A stretch of DNA of 64,000 bases from Ignavibacteria bacterium UBA7675 (GTDB lineage Bacteria; Bacteroidota; Ignavibacteria; Kapaibacteriales; UB7675): positions 1 to 64,000 of the forward strand of contig DLHF01000062.1 in the NCBI GenBank assembly GCA_002483085.1. Reading direction: 5' to 3'. Within the stretch, counting starts at the first letter, position 1; each line of letters begins with the position of its first letter. Both the position numbers and the translations under genes were made by a program. Shown here piece after piece: positions 27,845 through 37,245 of this stretch. The notes under the pieces were generated by a model. The model saw only the letters and a program-made list of their open reading frames with translations, made no database searches and was not told the origin of the DNA.

Positions 27845-30800
27845 CTACTTAGTTTCTTCGGCAAATGATGCCTGTACAAGCGGAATTTCCACAGCCACAA
27901 CTGTGCCGCTGTTCGCATGCGAGTCCACACTCATCGAGCCATCGAGAAATTGCACGCGCGTCTCTACGCTTTTTAGGCCGAGCCCGCTCTTTTCGTCGTG
28001 CCTGATATCTTCTACGGCGAAGCCGCTGCCGTTGTCGTCCACTACTATTACTAATCGCTTATAGTGCATAATAAGCTGCGCGCTAATCTCCGAAGCACCG
28101 GAATGCCGGAAAGCATTGTTGACGAGTTCTTGGATAATCCGGTAGAGAATAATCTCCGTCTGGTGGTCGAGCCGCTGGTAATCGTGTGTGTGAAAAGCGA
28201 GCTTCACGGCACTTACGCGGTTAATCATATGAAACATGTCTTCTAATGCCGGGATGAGTCCAAAATCATACAAAGTATTGGGCATGAGATTGTAAGACAC
28301 AAGGCTGAGCTCGCGCAGGGCGGAATCTAAAAGTCCCACAGATGTGTGCAGCAGCTCCTGCTGATCGCTGTCGAGCGTATCGGCTTGGGACTCAAAGGAA
28401 GAAAAATTCATTCGAGCAACAGAAAGCATCTGGGCGAGCCCGTCGTGCAAATCGAGAGCAATTCTCCTTCGCTCTTCTTCCTGCGTGCGGACAATCGCAT
28501 TCATCAGCGCGCCTTTCTGCTCGTTTATTTTCTTTACAAGCTGCCGATTTTCCCGGTATTTTGCCAGAATCTGCTTCTCGGCTCGGATGCGCTTGGTAAT
28601 GTCGTGCCCGGACATCAGAATATGCGTACACTCACCAGTACCAGTAAAAACAGGCGTTAGGGTGGTATCAAACATTCGCGGACCTCGTGCAAGTGTAAGT
28701 TCCTGCTCGTAGTGCACGGCCTGGCGCTGAGCCACCGCCCGCAAACAGTGCCGAACAAACTGGGAAAACACCTGCGAACCAAGCACCTGCTCTACTTCCT
28801 GCCCGACTAGTTGCTCTGATTCCATTGCCGATAGGCGGAGAAATGCTTGGTTTACGGTCGTGACAACATACCGCGTGCCATTGCTACATTCTTCCAAAGC
28901 GATCAGAATAATTGCATCAGAAACACTATTGTAGATCGTCGACAACCGCTCTTCGCTTTCGGCAAGAGCTGCTTGCGCCTTTTTACGCGGGGTAACATTT
29001 CGCGCCGAACCAAAGATGCACTGCACTCCGCCATTGGCATTGCGATTAAATACAGTAATCCATGCGGCAAACCATTGCCACGAGCCATCAGCCGCTTTCA
29101 AGCGGAATTCTTCGTTCAGCATCTCGCGATCCGAAACGCGGCGCAGACGCTCTACGGCGTCGAGTACGCGGTGCCGGTCGTCGGGGTGAAGCAGTCCAAT
29201 CATCGGGGGCACAGCATCTGCGGCTTTGTAGCCCAAAAGCGTGTAAATATTGTGGTTGGCAAATATTCCCTGCCACTGCACAATGTCGAAGAGAAAAAGA
29301 AAATCCGGCATCAGCGCGGCGATTCTACCCAAGAAACTCTGCACTTCCTCGACAAAATCTTTATTTCGGCGCGACTGTCGCCGGTAGGTGCGAATTTCCT
29401 TTTTTAGTTCACGCACCGTTACACGATCCACAATATCGTCGACGGCCAGCGCAGTAAACAGCTCGTCGAACACCCGATAGGGTATATTGCTGCCCAAGCT
29501 CGACAAGGCACCGGCTACATCGTTTGATGAATGCGAACCGCGAAGTTTATGCACGTCGCACTGCCAACGCCCATAGGCAAAGTAGAGCACACCCATACCT
29601 ACGAGGTTGTCGATGTATGCTCGAACAGCACGTGGATTACCTTCGGTTCTTCGCATCACTAATTCGGCAAGCACCAGCGTGTCTTCCAGTGCTTCTCCGA
29701 ACGTATCTACAATCATTTGGCGTATGTATAAAAGCCCAAGAGGTGATGGAGCAAACACCTGCACAAGTACTTCGTCCACAAATGTCTTGAAATATCCAGC
29801 CAGGTCGATAGTAGCCAAATGGCTATCAATCGTAGCCAAGAGCATGACTGGATTCCGGGCATTACCGCGCATAGCAGCAGCAAGAGCGCGCAGAAATCGC
29901 GGGTGAGCGCAGTGAAGATTATCTACAACAATCGCTATGGGCGACGTAGCAGCAGCAGCAAGGGCACGGACGAGAGCGGAGTCATCTCCGGTGTCTTTCG
30001 TACCAGTAGTATAATAGCCTGTAGGCAGGTCGTGGGCACCGGAACGAGCCTGTAATTCTTCCACTAAACTATCCAAAGCCAGATAGTCGTCGTCGGCATC
30101 GGTGGGCTGAAGTTCTACCGTAATGATATGGGAAAAATCCATCCGTTCCCCGAATGTATGCCGCACAAGTGCGGATTTCCCTATGCCGGATTCTCCCGTT
30201 ATCAGCCCAATTTCAGCTCCATCTCCATACGCAACACGCCCGGCAATGTCTCGCAGAGAGCGTATTTCGGCATCGTGTCCGTACATCGTCGAAGGGAAAA
30301 CATACCGCGAAGAACGATCCTGCGTTCCTGCGATAATATCCCTGTTCTCGGGGACAAGATGGGCACATTCGGCCAAGTCGTGCATCAGACCACTTGCACT
30401 TTGGTAGCGGTACCCCGGATCGGCGGCAAACAGCATCTTCAGAACAGAGTGCAAGCACAGAGGAAGTCCTGCTGCTTCTTTTACTGTAGATACATCTATC
30501 GCAGTTCCTGCACCTGCCGGTACAGGTGGCACGCCTGTAAGCATTTCGAGCAGTACCACTCCAAGCGAATAGAAATCGCAGCGGTATTCATTAGTATAGA
30601 CAGACCTGGCAAATTGTTCCGGCGAAAGATAGGCGAGCATGTAGGGAGCGGGACCTTGCTCCGTTAGTTCATCGCCGGGCGCAAACGGCAGCAATGGCGG
30701 GCCGAGTTGCACCTTTGAAAAATCGTCGCTTACATAGATAGTGGCGGGGCATAATGTTTTGTACACAGTATTGCGAGCGTGGATATCTTTTAAAGCCCGC

Positions 30801-31102
30801 GCTACCCCCGTAGCTACGGTCAAGGCATCTTTTATGGAAAGGGCACCATCGCAACGCCTCAGTATATCGCGCAGGGGCATAACACCAGTATCCCTGCTCA
30901 TCACGAGTATTCTGCCGTCGAGCTCAATGAGTTCGATGATCGGAATAAGGCAATCGGAAGGAATATGCTGCAAAATCTCGCAGTCGTATTTGAACAGTTC
31001 CACACCACCGGGCAGAGCCTGCGTAGTGTCGAGAATACTCAACACCAAAGCTGTCCTGTTGCCGGACACATCAGCAGCTCCGGTCTGGACCATCTGTTTC
31101 AT
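27845..31102 (-). CDS. Pseudokinase / P-loop ATPase / PAS / sensor histidine kinase
   Basis: 1085 residues with the layout of the trifunctional Ser/Thr kinase - ATP-binding - sensor histidine kinase family. The kinase-like domain is about 1-270 and a P-loop ATPase domain follows from about 285 (ITGESGIGKSALVRHTF). Two PAS domains lie at about 570-860 (LLHPDDRHRVLDAVERL; DAIILIALEE ... GHDITKR). A HisKA_3 box ERRRIALDLHDGLAQ has its His at about 885, and the HATPase domain has IIQELVNNAFRHSG and DNGSGF. No membrane segment is visible, so it should sense signals in the cytoplasm. The kinase-like domain has no glycine loop. Ser stands where the VAIK lysine should be (ALVLSIL), and YKTLCPATI replaces the HRD/catalytic loop. 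No DFG motif is seen, so phosphotransfer by this domain is unlikely. The ligand is unknown. Confidence 0.92.
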   Translation of the reverse strand: MKQMVQTGAADVSGNRTALVLSILDTTQALPGGVELFKYDCEILQHIPSDCLIPIIELIELDGRILVMSRDTGVMPLRDILRRCDGALSIKDALTVATGVARALKDIHARNTVYKTLCPATIYVSDDFSKVQLGPPLLPFAPGDELTEQGPAPYMLAYLSPEQFARSVYTNEYRCDFYSLGVVLLEMLTGVPPVPAGAGTAIDVSTVKEAAGLPLCLHSVLKMLFAADPGYRYQSASGLMHDLAECAHLVPENRDIIAGTQDRSSRYVFPSTMYGHDAEIRSLRDIAGRVAYGDGAEIGLITGESGIGKSALVRHTFGERMDFSHIITVELQPTDADDDYLALDSLVEELQARSGAHDLPTGYYTTGTKDTGDDSALVRALAAAATSPIAIVVDNLHCAHPRFLRALAAAMRGNARNPVMLLATIDSHLATIDLAGYFKTFVDEVLVQVFAPSPLGLLYIRQMIVDTFGEALEDTLVLAELVMRRTEGNPRAVRAYIDNLVGMGVLYFAYGRWQCDVHKLRGSHSSNDVAGALSSLGSNIPYRVFDELFTALAVDDIVDRVTVRELKKEIRTYRRQSRRNKDFVEEVQSFLGRIAALMPDFLFLFDIVQWQGIFANHNIYTLLGYKAADAVPPMIGLLHPDDRHRVLDAVERLRRVSDREMLNEEFRLKAADGSWQWFAAWITVFNRNANGGVQCIFGSARNVTPRKKAQAALAESEERLSTIYNSVSDAIILIALEECSNGTRYVVTTVNQAFLRLSAMESEQLVGQEVEQVLGSQVFSQFVRHCLRAVAQRQAVHYEQELTLARGPRMFDTTLTPVFTGTGECTHILMSGHDITKRIRAEKQILAKYRENRQLVKKINEQKGALMNAIVRTQEEERRRIALDLHDGLAQMLSVARMNFSSFESQADTLDSDQQELLHTSVGLLDSALRELSLVSYNLMPNTLYDFGLIPALEDMFHMINRVSAVKLAFHTHDYQRLDHQTEIILYRIIQELVNNAFRHSGASEISAQLIMHYKRLVIVVDDNGSGFAVEDIRHDEKSGLGLKSVETRVQFLDGSMSVDSHANSGTVVAVEIPLVQASFAEETK

Positions 31103-31630
31103 GTCGCGACGCCTCTATCGGATACGTGGATGCCATACCTGTACACACAAATAATAAGATACCTGAAACACTACAACAATACCATTTCAAAATTAGCCCT
31201 ACATAGGAAATACCCATTTTCTGGTATATTGAGCATATAGCCGCTTTTGTGTATTTTTTTTGTTGCAGTCTTGTGCGATTTTGTGCTTCTGGTATTATTC
31301 AATCAGGTACCGACAACTGGAACCCGCAATCGAACACAATCAACATGGCAAAAAAAAGAATACGCAGAGGTGCACGCCAATACACCGCTACGTATTCGGA
31401 ACCAATCATATAGGAGAACACGACTGGTGACGCCAACCTACGAAAATGCACGGCAAAAACCAATCGGCTCCACGGGTTCTCCAAGCTGCACAGCCATCAC
31501 AGGCGTACAGCCCACAAAGGTAATAGAGCGTTTTTTTAGCACGGAATTTGCTTCGGACAAGAGATACGACTGCTACAATACGTTCGCCTCTACTATGCGA
31601 TAGTCGTGTAGAGCTTATTTTTGAACAGCG
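31103..31630. other. 528-base gap with no recognised gene
   Basis: This lies between two divergently transcribed genes (the large kinase and yqgE) and must hold both promoters. No tRNA, repeat copy or clear terminator was found. A 22-codon frame starting MAKKRIRRG near 31345 has no ribosome site and is not credited. Confidence 0.6.
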
Positions 31631-32194
31631 ATGAATATTTCACATCATACTATACCCTCACAGGGGAAAATTCTGCTGGCAGACCCGTTTATGTCCAACC
31701 CCTCGTTTCGGCGATCAGTGGTATTTCTGGCGGAATACGGGCCTGCAGGTTCGGTTGGCTTTGTGCTAAACAGGCCCACCGACTTCATGTTTAATGATAT
31801 TGTAGAAGGGTTTCCACATTTCCCCGCGCGGGTGTATCTCGGCGGTCCAGTAGAAAGCGGGAATCTCCATTTTCTTCATCGCATACCCAATCTCCCGGAA
31901 AGCTATGAAGCAGGCAAAGGCATTTACTGGGGCGGTAGCCTCGATGCGCTGCGGGAGATGATGGATGCAGGCTCTCTGTCGCCGTCGGATGTCCGCTTCT
32001 TTATCGGCTATTCAGGATGGGAGCCCAATCAGCTCGATGAGGAATTATCGCAGAAGAACTGGATCATTGCTCCTGGTAATCGACCCTTCATCTTTAGCGA
32101 TCAGCCCGCTTCGCTGTGGAGCCGCCTGATGAAATCGCTTGGCGAAGAGTACGCCCTGCTCGTGCACTCTCCGCGACATCCTTCGCTCAATTAA
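31631..32194 (+). CDS. YqgE/AlgH family protein
   Basis: 187 residues, the usual length for this family, whose biochemical role is not settled. The hallmarks are present: GKILLADPFMSNPSFRRSVVFL at the start, GSVGFVLNRPT, VYLGGPVE, ARFFIGYSGWEPNQLDEEL (here VRFFIGYSGWEPNQL) and a final W-x-x-A/L-like stretch. The start ATG at 31631 fits the family. A bidirectional terminator follows, shared with the convergent M3 peptidase gene. Confidence 0.92.
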   Translation: MNISHHTIPSQGKILLADPFMSNPSFRRSVVFLAEYGPAGSVGFVLNRPTDFMFNDIVEGFPHFPARVYLGGPVESGNLHFLHRIPNLPESYEAGKGIYWGGSLDALREMMDAGSLSPSDVRFFIGYSGWEPNQLDEELSQKNWIIAPGNRPFIFSDQPASLWSRLMKSLGEEYALLVHSPRHPSLN

Positions 32195-32196
32195 CG

Positions 32197-32235
32197 ACAA
32201 AAGGAGCTCCTGGCTGGAAGCTCCTTTTGTGTTTT
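32197..32235 (+). terminator. Bidirectional terminator between yqgE and the M3 peptidase gene
   Basis: ACAAAAGGAGCT and AGCTCCTTTTGT form a perfect 12-base stem with a T-rich 3' side. On the other strand the stem also ends in a T-rich run. Confidence 0.85.
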
Positions 32236-32248
32236 CTCTGCTTTGCCC

Positions 32249-33970
32249 TTACGCTTCTTCGTAAGCTGGCTTTTCCTGCCAGTTCTCTAACCATTGTACG
32301 GTCTCGATAACAACAGCATCTAAACAGCCCTCGCGGAACGGCGAAATAAGACGACCTTCCTTTACAATTTCGCCAAATGTCATGCTGCCACCCACTTTGC
32401 AAATAGCAATGTAGTCGACAAGTGCAGTCTCCCTGTCTTTCTCAGCTCTGCTCCAGAACTGCAAGGCGCAGATCTGTGCAAGCGCGTAGTCGATATAGTA
32501 AAATGGGCTTGCATAAATATGCGCTTGGCGCTGCCAGAATCCGCCCTGCTCTGCATAGGGAATCTCATCGAACTCGCGGTAGGGCATGTACATGCGCTCG
32601 ATTGCACGCCACTGCTGTTTTCTCTCCGCAGGCGTTGCCTCGGGATTGTTGTACACCCAGTGCTGGAACTCATCCACAGTACACGCATAAGGCAAGAACA
32701 AAAGCGCACCTTGGAGATGGTAGAACTTAAATTTTTCTGTCTGCTCGCGGAAAAACAGTTCCATCCACGGCCATGTTAGAAATTCCATGCTCATTGAGTG
32801 GATTTCACACGCTTCGGCTGTCGGAAAAATATAGTCTACTAATTTCTGGTCGCGACTCATGTACACCTGGAAAGCGTGCCCCGCTTCGTGTGTGAGCACC
32901 TCCACATCATGCGTGGTTCCGTTGAAGTTCGAGAAGATAAACGGTACGCCATACAGCGGGAACGACGTACAGTATCCACCGCCCTCTTTGTTCGGACGCG
33001 TTACTAAGTCCATCAGCTCGTGCTTGGCCATCATATCGAAGAATTCGCCAGTGGCCGGCGATAGCTCGCGATACATCCGCACAGCATTTTCTAAAATCCA
33101 ATCGGGATCGCCCTGCGGATTCGGGTTGCCATTGGGAAACTGCAAGCCCTCGTCGTGGAAGTACAGGCGTTCCACACCAAGGCGCTCAGCCTGACGCTTG
33201 CGGAGCTGTACTGTAATCGGAACTACGACATCGAGCACCTGCTTGCGAAAGCGCGCTACGTCCTCGGCGTTGTAGTCTGTGCGTCCCATTGCCGTATAGC
33301 GGTAGTCAATATAGCTGTCGAAACCAAGCGTAGAAGCAATCTTCCCGCGCAGCTTTACAAGCTGGTCGTACACCGAGTCGAGCTCTTCGCTGTGCTGGGC
33401 GAAATATCCGAACTTGGCTTGGTTGGCACGTTTGCGCATCGAGCGGTCGGGGTCCAGACAGAATTTATCGAGCCCAGAAAGGTTGTACACACCGCCGTCA
33501 AACTCTATCTGAGCTTCAGCCAAAAGATCGGCATAGCGTTGCGATAGCTTGGACTCTTCAACAAGCAGCGGTTTGATCTCGGGCGTAAATGTGCGCACGC
33601 GCTCCCTGAGCATGATCGGGAATAGCGGCCCCCACTCTTCTGCAATTTCTACGCTGTGCGGTGATGCCAAAATAATACGTGATACTTCGGTATTCCACTC
33701 GGCAATAGTCGGAGAATTATCGTCGAAGAATTCTTTCTCTGCACGCGAAGATTCATCTTTTACATTTTGCGAATTGCGTACATGGGCAATGCTGCTCTGC
33801 GTATCGAACCACTCGCGGATTTCGTTCCACTCGCGGATCAGTGTATTTATCTCCTCCGCTGTGGACACCCGTGTGAATTTCTCCTTCAGCGCATCGTAAT
33901 TCGCCTTCAGTTCGTTCATATCGGGCCGCTTGTAGGAAATCTCGGAAAAGCGATGTTGTAATTGTACCAT
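32249..33970 (-). CDS. M3 family oligoendopeptidase
   Basis: 573 residues. M3 peptidases cut short peptides in the cytoplasm using one zinc. The active-site motif HEAGHAF (with EVLTHEAGHAFQVYMSR around it) is present, and a downstream EACEIHSMSMEFL supplies the third ligand Glu. The N-terminal part is helical (LKANYDALKEKF). The ATG at 33970 is preceded by CCGGAG, so I chose it over an upstream frame start at 34069, whose 33 extra residues read through intergenic sequence. Most similar in style to PepF-type or M3B oligoendopeptidases. Confidence 0.92.
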   Translation of the reverse strand: MVQLQHRFSEISYKRPDMNELKANYDALKEKFTRVSTAEEINTLIREWNEIREWFDTQSSIAHVRNSQNVKDESSRAEKEFFDDNSPTIAEWNTEVSRIILASPHSVEIAEEWGPLFPIMLRERVRTFTPEIKPLLVEESKLSQRYADLLAEAQIEFDGGVYNLSGLDKFCLDPDRSMRKRANQAKFGYFAQHSEELDSVYDQLVKLRGKIASTLGFDSYIDYRYTAMGRTDYNAEDVARFRKQVLDVVVPITVQLRKRQAERLGVERLYFHDEGLQFPNGNPNPQGDPDWILENAVRMYRELSPATGEFFDMMAKHELMDLVTRPNKEGGGYCTSFPLYGVPFIFSNFNGTTHDVEVLTHEAGHAFQVYMSRDQKLVDYIFPTAEACEIHSMSMEFLTWPWMELFFREQTEKFKFYHLQGALLFLPYACTVDEFQHWVYNNPEATPAERKQQWRAIERMYMPYREFDEIPYAEQGGFWQRQAHIYASPFYYIDYALAQICALQFWSRAEKDRETALVDYIAICKVGGSMTFGEIVKEGRLISPFREGCLDAVVIETVQWLENWQEKPAYEEA

Positions 33971-34092
33971 GAAAACTCCGGAAATCAAATAAAACGAAAC
34001 CTCTCGTGAGGGCTCGCAGCAGGAATGTGAAAGTTGTTGCGGGAGTTGCCCAAAACCCGGCATAGACACAGGTGGCCGTACACGTCATGTGT

Positions 34093-34142
34093 GCGCTTCT
34101 GTCTCTGCCCGTGCCCCAGTCTGATTTATCACAAGCTCTTCC
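34093..34142 (-). repeat. Second repeat module, copy 2
   Basis: Reverse-complement match to 27014-27065 (GCGCTTCTG ... CTGCCCGTG ... CTGATTTATCA ... AAGCTCTTC). It lies in the gap 33971-34399. The hairpin GATAAACCGCAGCGGGTTTATC at 34238-34259 is also in this gap. Confidence 0.6.
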
Positions 34143-34304
34143 GAGCACTGTTCTCACAGCTATGATGAGCGGACAAACGCACCGCGTAGCACATCTATCG
34201 CGTGGTCGTTCAGCCCATCTCCGCACATCGTCCCTACGATAAACCGCAGCGGGTTTATCATCAGCTTATCGGCGCACTGCTATACGGGAACAATGCACTG
34301 GCAA

Positions 34305-34352
34305 GGCGACTGGTAGCAGCGGCGTGGCGACTGGGCGAACCCGTGCCACAGC
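34305..34352 (-). repeat. Interspersed intergenic repeat, degenerate copy H
   Basis: On the minus strand GCTGTGGCACGGG is followed by a spacer and CGCTGCTACCAGTCGCC, which matches the conserved 17-base motif at 13 positions. It begins about 48 bases after the panC stop codon, the same placement and orientation as copy B after its gene. Confidence 0.5.
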
Positions 34353-34399
34353 GATGTATATGTTCGCAGTGGAAATTGCAGAGAACTCTGGGCAATAGC

Positions 34400-35260
34400 C
34401 TACGGCGCGGCTACTACTTCGTTGTCTATCAGCCGTGTACGGCCTATACGCACGGCTAGCAGCAACACGATTTGCTGCCCCGGCAGAAAAACCTCCGGCT
34501 GTGCAAGTGTATCGGCATCGGCGGCGGCGGCGTAATCCGGCACTGCCTGCGGTTCCCCTGCAAGTACCGCTCCGATGCGCTGTTCAATCGCTGCGCGGCT
34601 GCGCTCGCCGCTCTCAATAGCTTTTTTGCCCTCCCGAATCGCTCGGTACAGCACTGTGGAGGCCTGCCGCGCTTCAGACGATAAATACACATTGCGCGAA
34701 CTCATAGCCAGGCCATCGGCTTCCCGTACTGTAGGTGCTACCACAATACTGATCGGCATATTCAAGTCGCGAACAAGATGGCGAACAACAGCACACTGCT
34801 GATAATCTTTCCTGCCAAATACCGCAAAATCGGCTCCGACAATATGAAAGAACTTGGCCACAACTGTCGCGACTCCTTCAAAGTGTGTAGGGCGCGACAC
34901 ACCTTCAAACGGCTCTGCAACACCGTGTACTATCACTGATGTAGCGAAACCATTCGGATACATTTCCGCTACTTCAGGAGCAAAGAGAACTTCAGCACCC
35001 GCAGCTTCAGCTAGCTGCCTATCGCGCTCAAAGTCGCGCGGATATGCTGTAAAATCTTCGTTGGGAGCAAACTGAGAAGGGTTGACAAAGATACTGACAA
35101 CAACATGCTCTGTTCGCTCGCGTGCCAGCCGAATAAGGCTGGCATGTCCTTCATGCAAGTAGCCCATTGTTGGCACCAGGCCAATCTGCTGTCCTTTATA
35201 TCGTACTTCGGCGTTGTACCGCCGCATGTCTTCAATAGTCTTCAGTACGGTTACAGCCAC
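34400..35260 (-). CDS. panC: Pantothenate synthetase
   Basis: 286 residues, normal length. It joins pantoate and beta-alanine with ATP to make pantothenate, the precursor of coenzyme A. Visible motifs: VPTMGYLHEGHASLIRLA (HIGH-like nucleotide-binding region), VSIFVNPSQF, YPRDFERD, HFEGVATVVAKFF, FGRKDYQQ and SSRNVYLS (KMSKS-like). The start is GTG at 35260, directly before AVTVLKTIEDMR as in the family. panB and panD are not in the window. Arginase lies 84 bases upstream on the same strand. Confidence 0.96.
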   Translation of the reverse strand: MAVTVLKTIEDMRRYNAEVRYKGQQIGLVPTMGYLHEGHASLIRLARERTEHVVVSIFVNPSQFAPNEDFTAYPRDFERDRQLAEAAGAEVLFAPEVAEMYPNGFATSVIVHGVAEPFEGVSRPTHFEGVATVVAKFFHIVGADFAVFGRKDYQQCAVVRHLVRDLNMPISIVVAPTVREADGLAMSSRNVYLSSEARQASTVLYRAIREGKKAIESGERSRAAIEQRIGAVLAGEPQAVPDYAAAADADTLAQPEVFLPGQQIVLLLAVRIGRTRLIDNEVVAAP

Positions 35261-35344
35261 AGATATTCCGCAAAAATAGTAAAACCACCGCCGGCAGGCT
35301 ACTCCGCCGCACGACAGACAACAGCAAGGCGGCGCGCATTTGTG

Positions 35345-36271
35345 TCAGAGAATTCGCTTGCCCATACTTGAGCAAACAAGGTCTGCGGCAAATGTAGCGC
35401 TGTGGTTGTTCTGGTCGAGAATTGGATTGAGCTCAGCCACTTCGAGCGAGCACATTTTTCCGCTTTCAGCCAGCATTTCCATGAGCAAATGTGCCTCTCG
35501 GTAGGAAAGACCACCTGGTACAGGCGTTCCCACTCCTCCGGCAACTGTCGGGTCAATACTGTCTACATCGAAGCTCACGTGCACAAAGTCGACGTGTTCG
35601 GCAAAGTAGTCGAGCACTTTGCGAACAATAGTAAACACACCTTCTTTGTCGATATCAAACATCGTGTACACCGGCACTTTCAGCTTGTGTATAAGCTCGA
35701 CCTCGCCTTGATCAATAGAGCGCGCACCAATCACTGCAACATTAGCGGGATCGACCTTGGTAAAATTGCCCATAATCGACGTGAGCTTTGGCGAGCCAAT
35801 ACCCATCGACACAGCCAGCGGCATACCGTGGATATTACCGGAAGGCGTAGTCTCTGGGGTGTTCATATCTGCATGAGCATCCACCCATACCACGCCGAGC
35901 CGCAGGTCGTGCTCACGGCAGTAAGCTGATGCACCCGCAATAGAGCCTATGCTCATCGAATGATCGCCGCCGAGAATCAGGGGAAAACGACCGTCGTCGA
36001 GCACCTTCTTTACGCGTTGTGCCAGCTTGTCGCACGCGCGGGAAATCTCAGGGAGAAATCGCTGGCGTTCATCAGTGATACGCTGTATTTCCTGCGTTTT
36101 CACCACGATATCGCCTTCGTCGATAACCTCGTAGCCCAGCGCCCGAAGCTTTTTCTCAATCTCTGCGATGCGAAGTGCAGAAGGCCCCATGTCCACACCA
36201 CGCCTACCGGCGCCAAGATCCATAGGAAAACCGATGAGGACGACTGCTTTATCTTTTGTTACTACACTCAT
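35345..36271 (-). CDS. rocF: Arginase
   Basis: 308 residues of the ureohydrolase family. Arginase splits arginine into ornithine and urea using two manganese ions. Metal-binding motifs are GGDHSMSIGS, DAHADMNTPETTPSGNIHGM and SFDVDSIDPTVAGGVGTPVPGG. The last motif and the early IGFPMDLGAGRRGVDMGPSA (family register) fit arginase better than agmatinase or formimidoylglutamase. The symbol is the common one for bacterial arginase. No urease or ornithine aminotransferase gene is nearby to show where the products go. Confidence 0.9.
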   Translation of the reverse strand: MSVVTKDKAVVLIGFPMDLGAGRRGVDMGPSALRIAEIEKKLRALGYEVIDEGDIVVKTQEIQRITDERQRFLPEISRACDKLAQRVKKVLDDGRFPLILGGDHSMSIGSIAGASAYCREHDLRLGVVWVDAHADMNTPETTPSGNIHGMPLAVSMGIGSPKLTSIMGNFTKVDPANVAVIGARSIDQGEVELIHKLKVPVYTMFDIDKEGVFTIVRKVLDYFAEHVDFVHVSFDVDSIDPTVAGGVGTPVPGGLSYREAHLLMEMLAESGKMCSLEVAELNPILDQNNHSATFAADLVCSSMGKRIL

Positions 36272-36317
36272 AACTACTCTTTACTCATTACAAACCGGAA
36301 GAATAGCACCCGGCGTA

Positions 36318-37157
36318 TCAGCCAGCCAGATGGGAAAAAATCAACGACAGTTTTTGCCGCAGTTCACGGCGATGGACGATGAGGTCGAGGAACCCATGTT
36401 CGAGCAGAAACTCCGAGCGCTGAAATCCCTCGGGTAGCTTCCGGCGAATGGTCTGTTCGATAACTCTCGGACCAGCAAAGCCAATCAGTGCGCCAGGTTC
36501 AGCAATATTCATATCGCCGAGCATGGCAAAAGAAGCGCTTACGCCTCCCGTCGTCGGATCGGTCAGCAGCGAGATATAAGGAATATGCGCTTCGGCGAGC
36601 TGCGCGAGTTTGGCGCTGGTTTTAGCCATTTGCATCAGCGAAAGCGCTGCTTCCTGCATTCTGGCACCGCCGGAAGCAGAAAGCACTAGCAGCGGTACTC
36701 GCTCCGCAAGAGAGTAATCGACAGCACGGGCAAATTTCTCGCCTACTACCGAGCCCATACTCCCACCAATAAAGTTGAAATTCATGCTTCCAAAAGAGAT
36801 TTGCCTACCTTCGATTTGCCCATGGCCGGTTGTAAAAGCATCAGCGCTGTTGGTTCTGGCATAAGCTTCTGTCAGCCTGTCCTTGTAGGGTCTTGTGTCT
36901 ACAAATTCAAGGGGATCGGCAGATCGCACAGACCGATGAGTTTCAACAAATGTCCCCGGATCAAAGAGAATATCTATGTATTGAGGAGTAGTAATACGGA
37001 AATGCTTGCTGCATTTGGGGCAGGTGTAGTAATGGTCTTCGAGCTGTTTTTTATAAATAACCTCCCCACAACCGTCACACTTCGTCCACAGGCCGTCGGG
37101 CATCTCGCGTTGCGAGTTATCGTTAATGCTTTTTTTATTCCGTAAAAACCAGGACAT
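36318..37157 (-). CDS. accD: Acetyl-CoA carboxylase carboxyltransferase beta subunit
   Basis: 279 residues. It forms, with AccA, the carboxyltransferase that makes malonyl-CoA for fatty-acid synthesis. A four-cysteine zinc ribbon is present near the start (CDGC ... CPKC). The crotonase-like core has GSMNFNFIGGSMGSVVGEK, SASGGARMQEAALSLMQMAK and PTTGGVSASFAMLGD, and IGFAGPRVIEQTIRRKLPEG is present. The start MSWFLRNKK at 37157 matches the family better than the frame start at 37178. accA is not in the window. Confidence 0.96.
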   Translation of the reverse strand: MSWFLRNKKSINDNSQREMPDGLWTKCDGCGEVIYKKQLEDHYYTCPKCSKHFRITTPQYIDILFDPGTFVETHRSVRSADPLEFVDTRPYKDRLTEAYARTNSADAFTTGHGQIEGRQISFGSMNFNFIGGSMGSVVGEKFARAVDYSLAERVPLLVLSASGGARMQEAALSLMQMAKTSAKLAQLAEAHIPYISLLTDPTTGGVSASFAMLGDMNIAEPGALIGFAGPRVIEQTIRRKLPEGFQRSEFLLEHGFLDLIVHRRELRQKLSLIFSHLAG

Positions 37158-37179
37158 AATTCTTTGGGTTTCTTGCAAA

Positions 37180-37218
37180 AATCAAAGAGGACGGAAGAAT
37201 AGTTTATTCTTCCGTCCT
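37180..37218 (-). terminator. Terminator after the PaaN-like gene
   Basis: A perfect 14-base stem, AGGACGGAAGAATA / TATTCTTCCGTCCT, has a 3-base loop and a T-rich stretch following on the minus strand. It separates the PaaN-like gene from accD. Confidence 0.75.
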
Positions 37219-37245
37219 ATCGTTCATCGAACCAATAGACGGAAG

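Noticed and set aside
31345..31413. 22-codon frame starting MAKKRIRRG, like a tiny basic ribosomal protein
   Set aside because: No ribosome site, no match to a known small ribosomal protein, and it lies in an otherwise non-coding gap.
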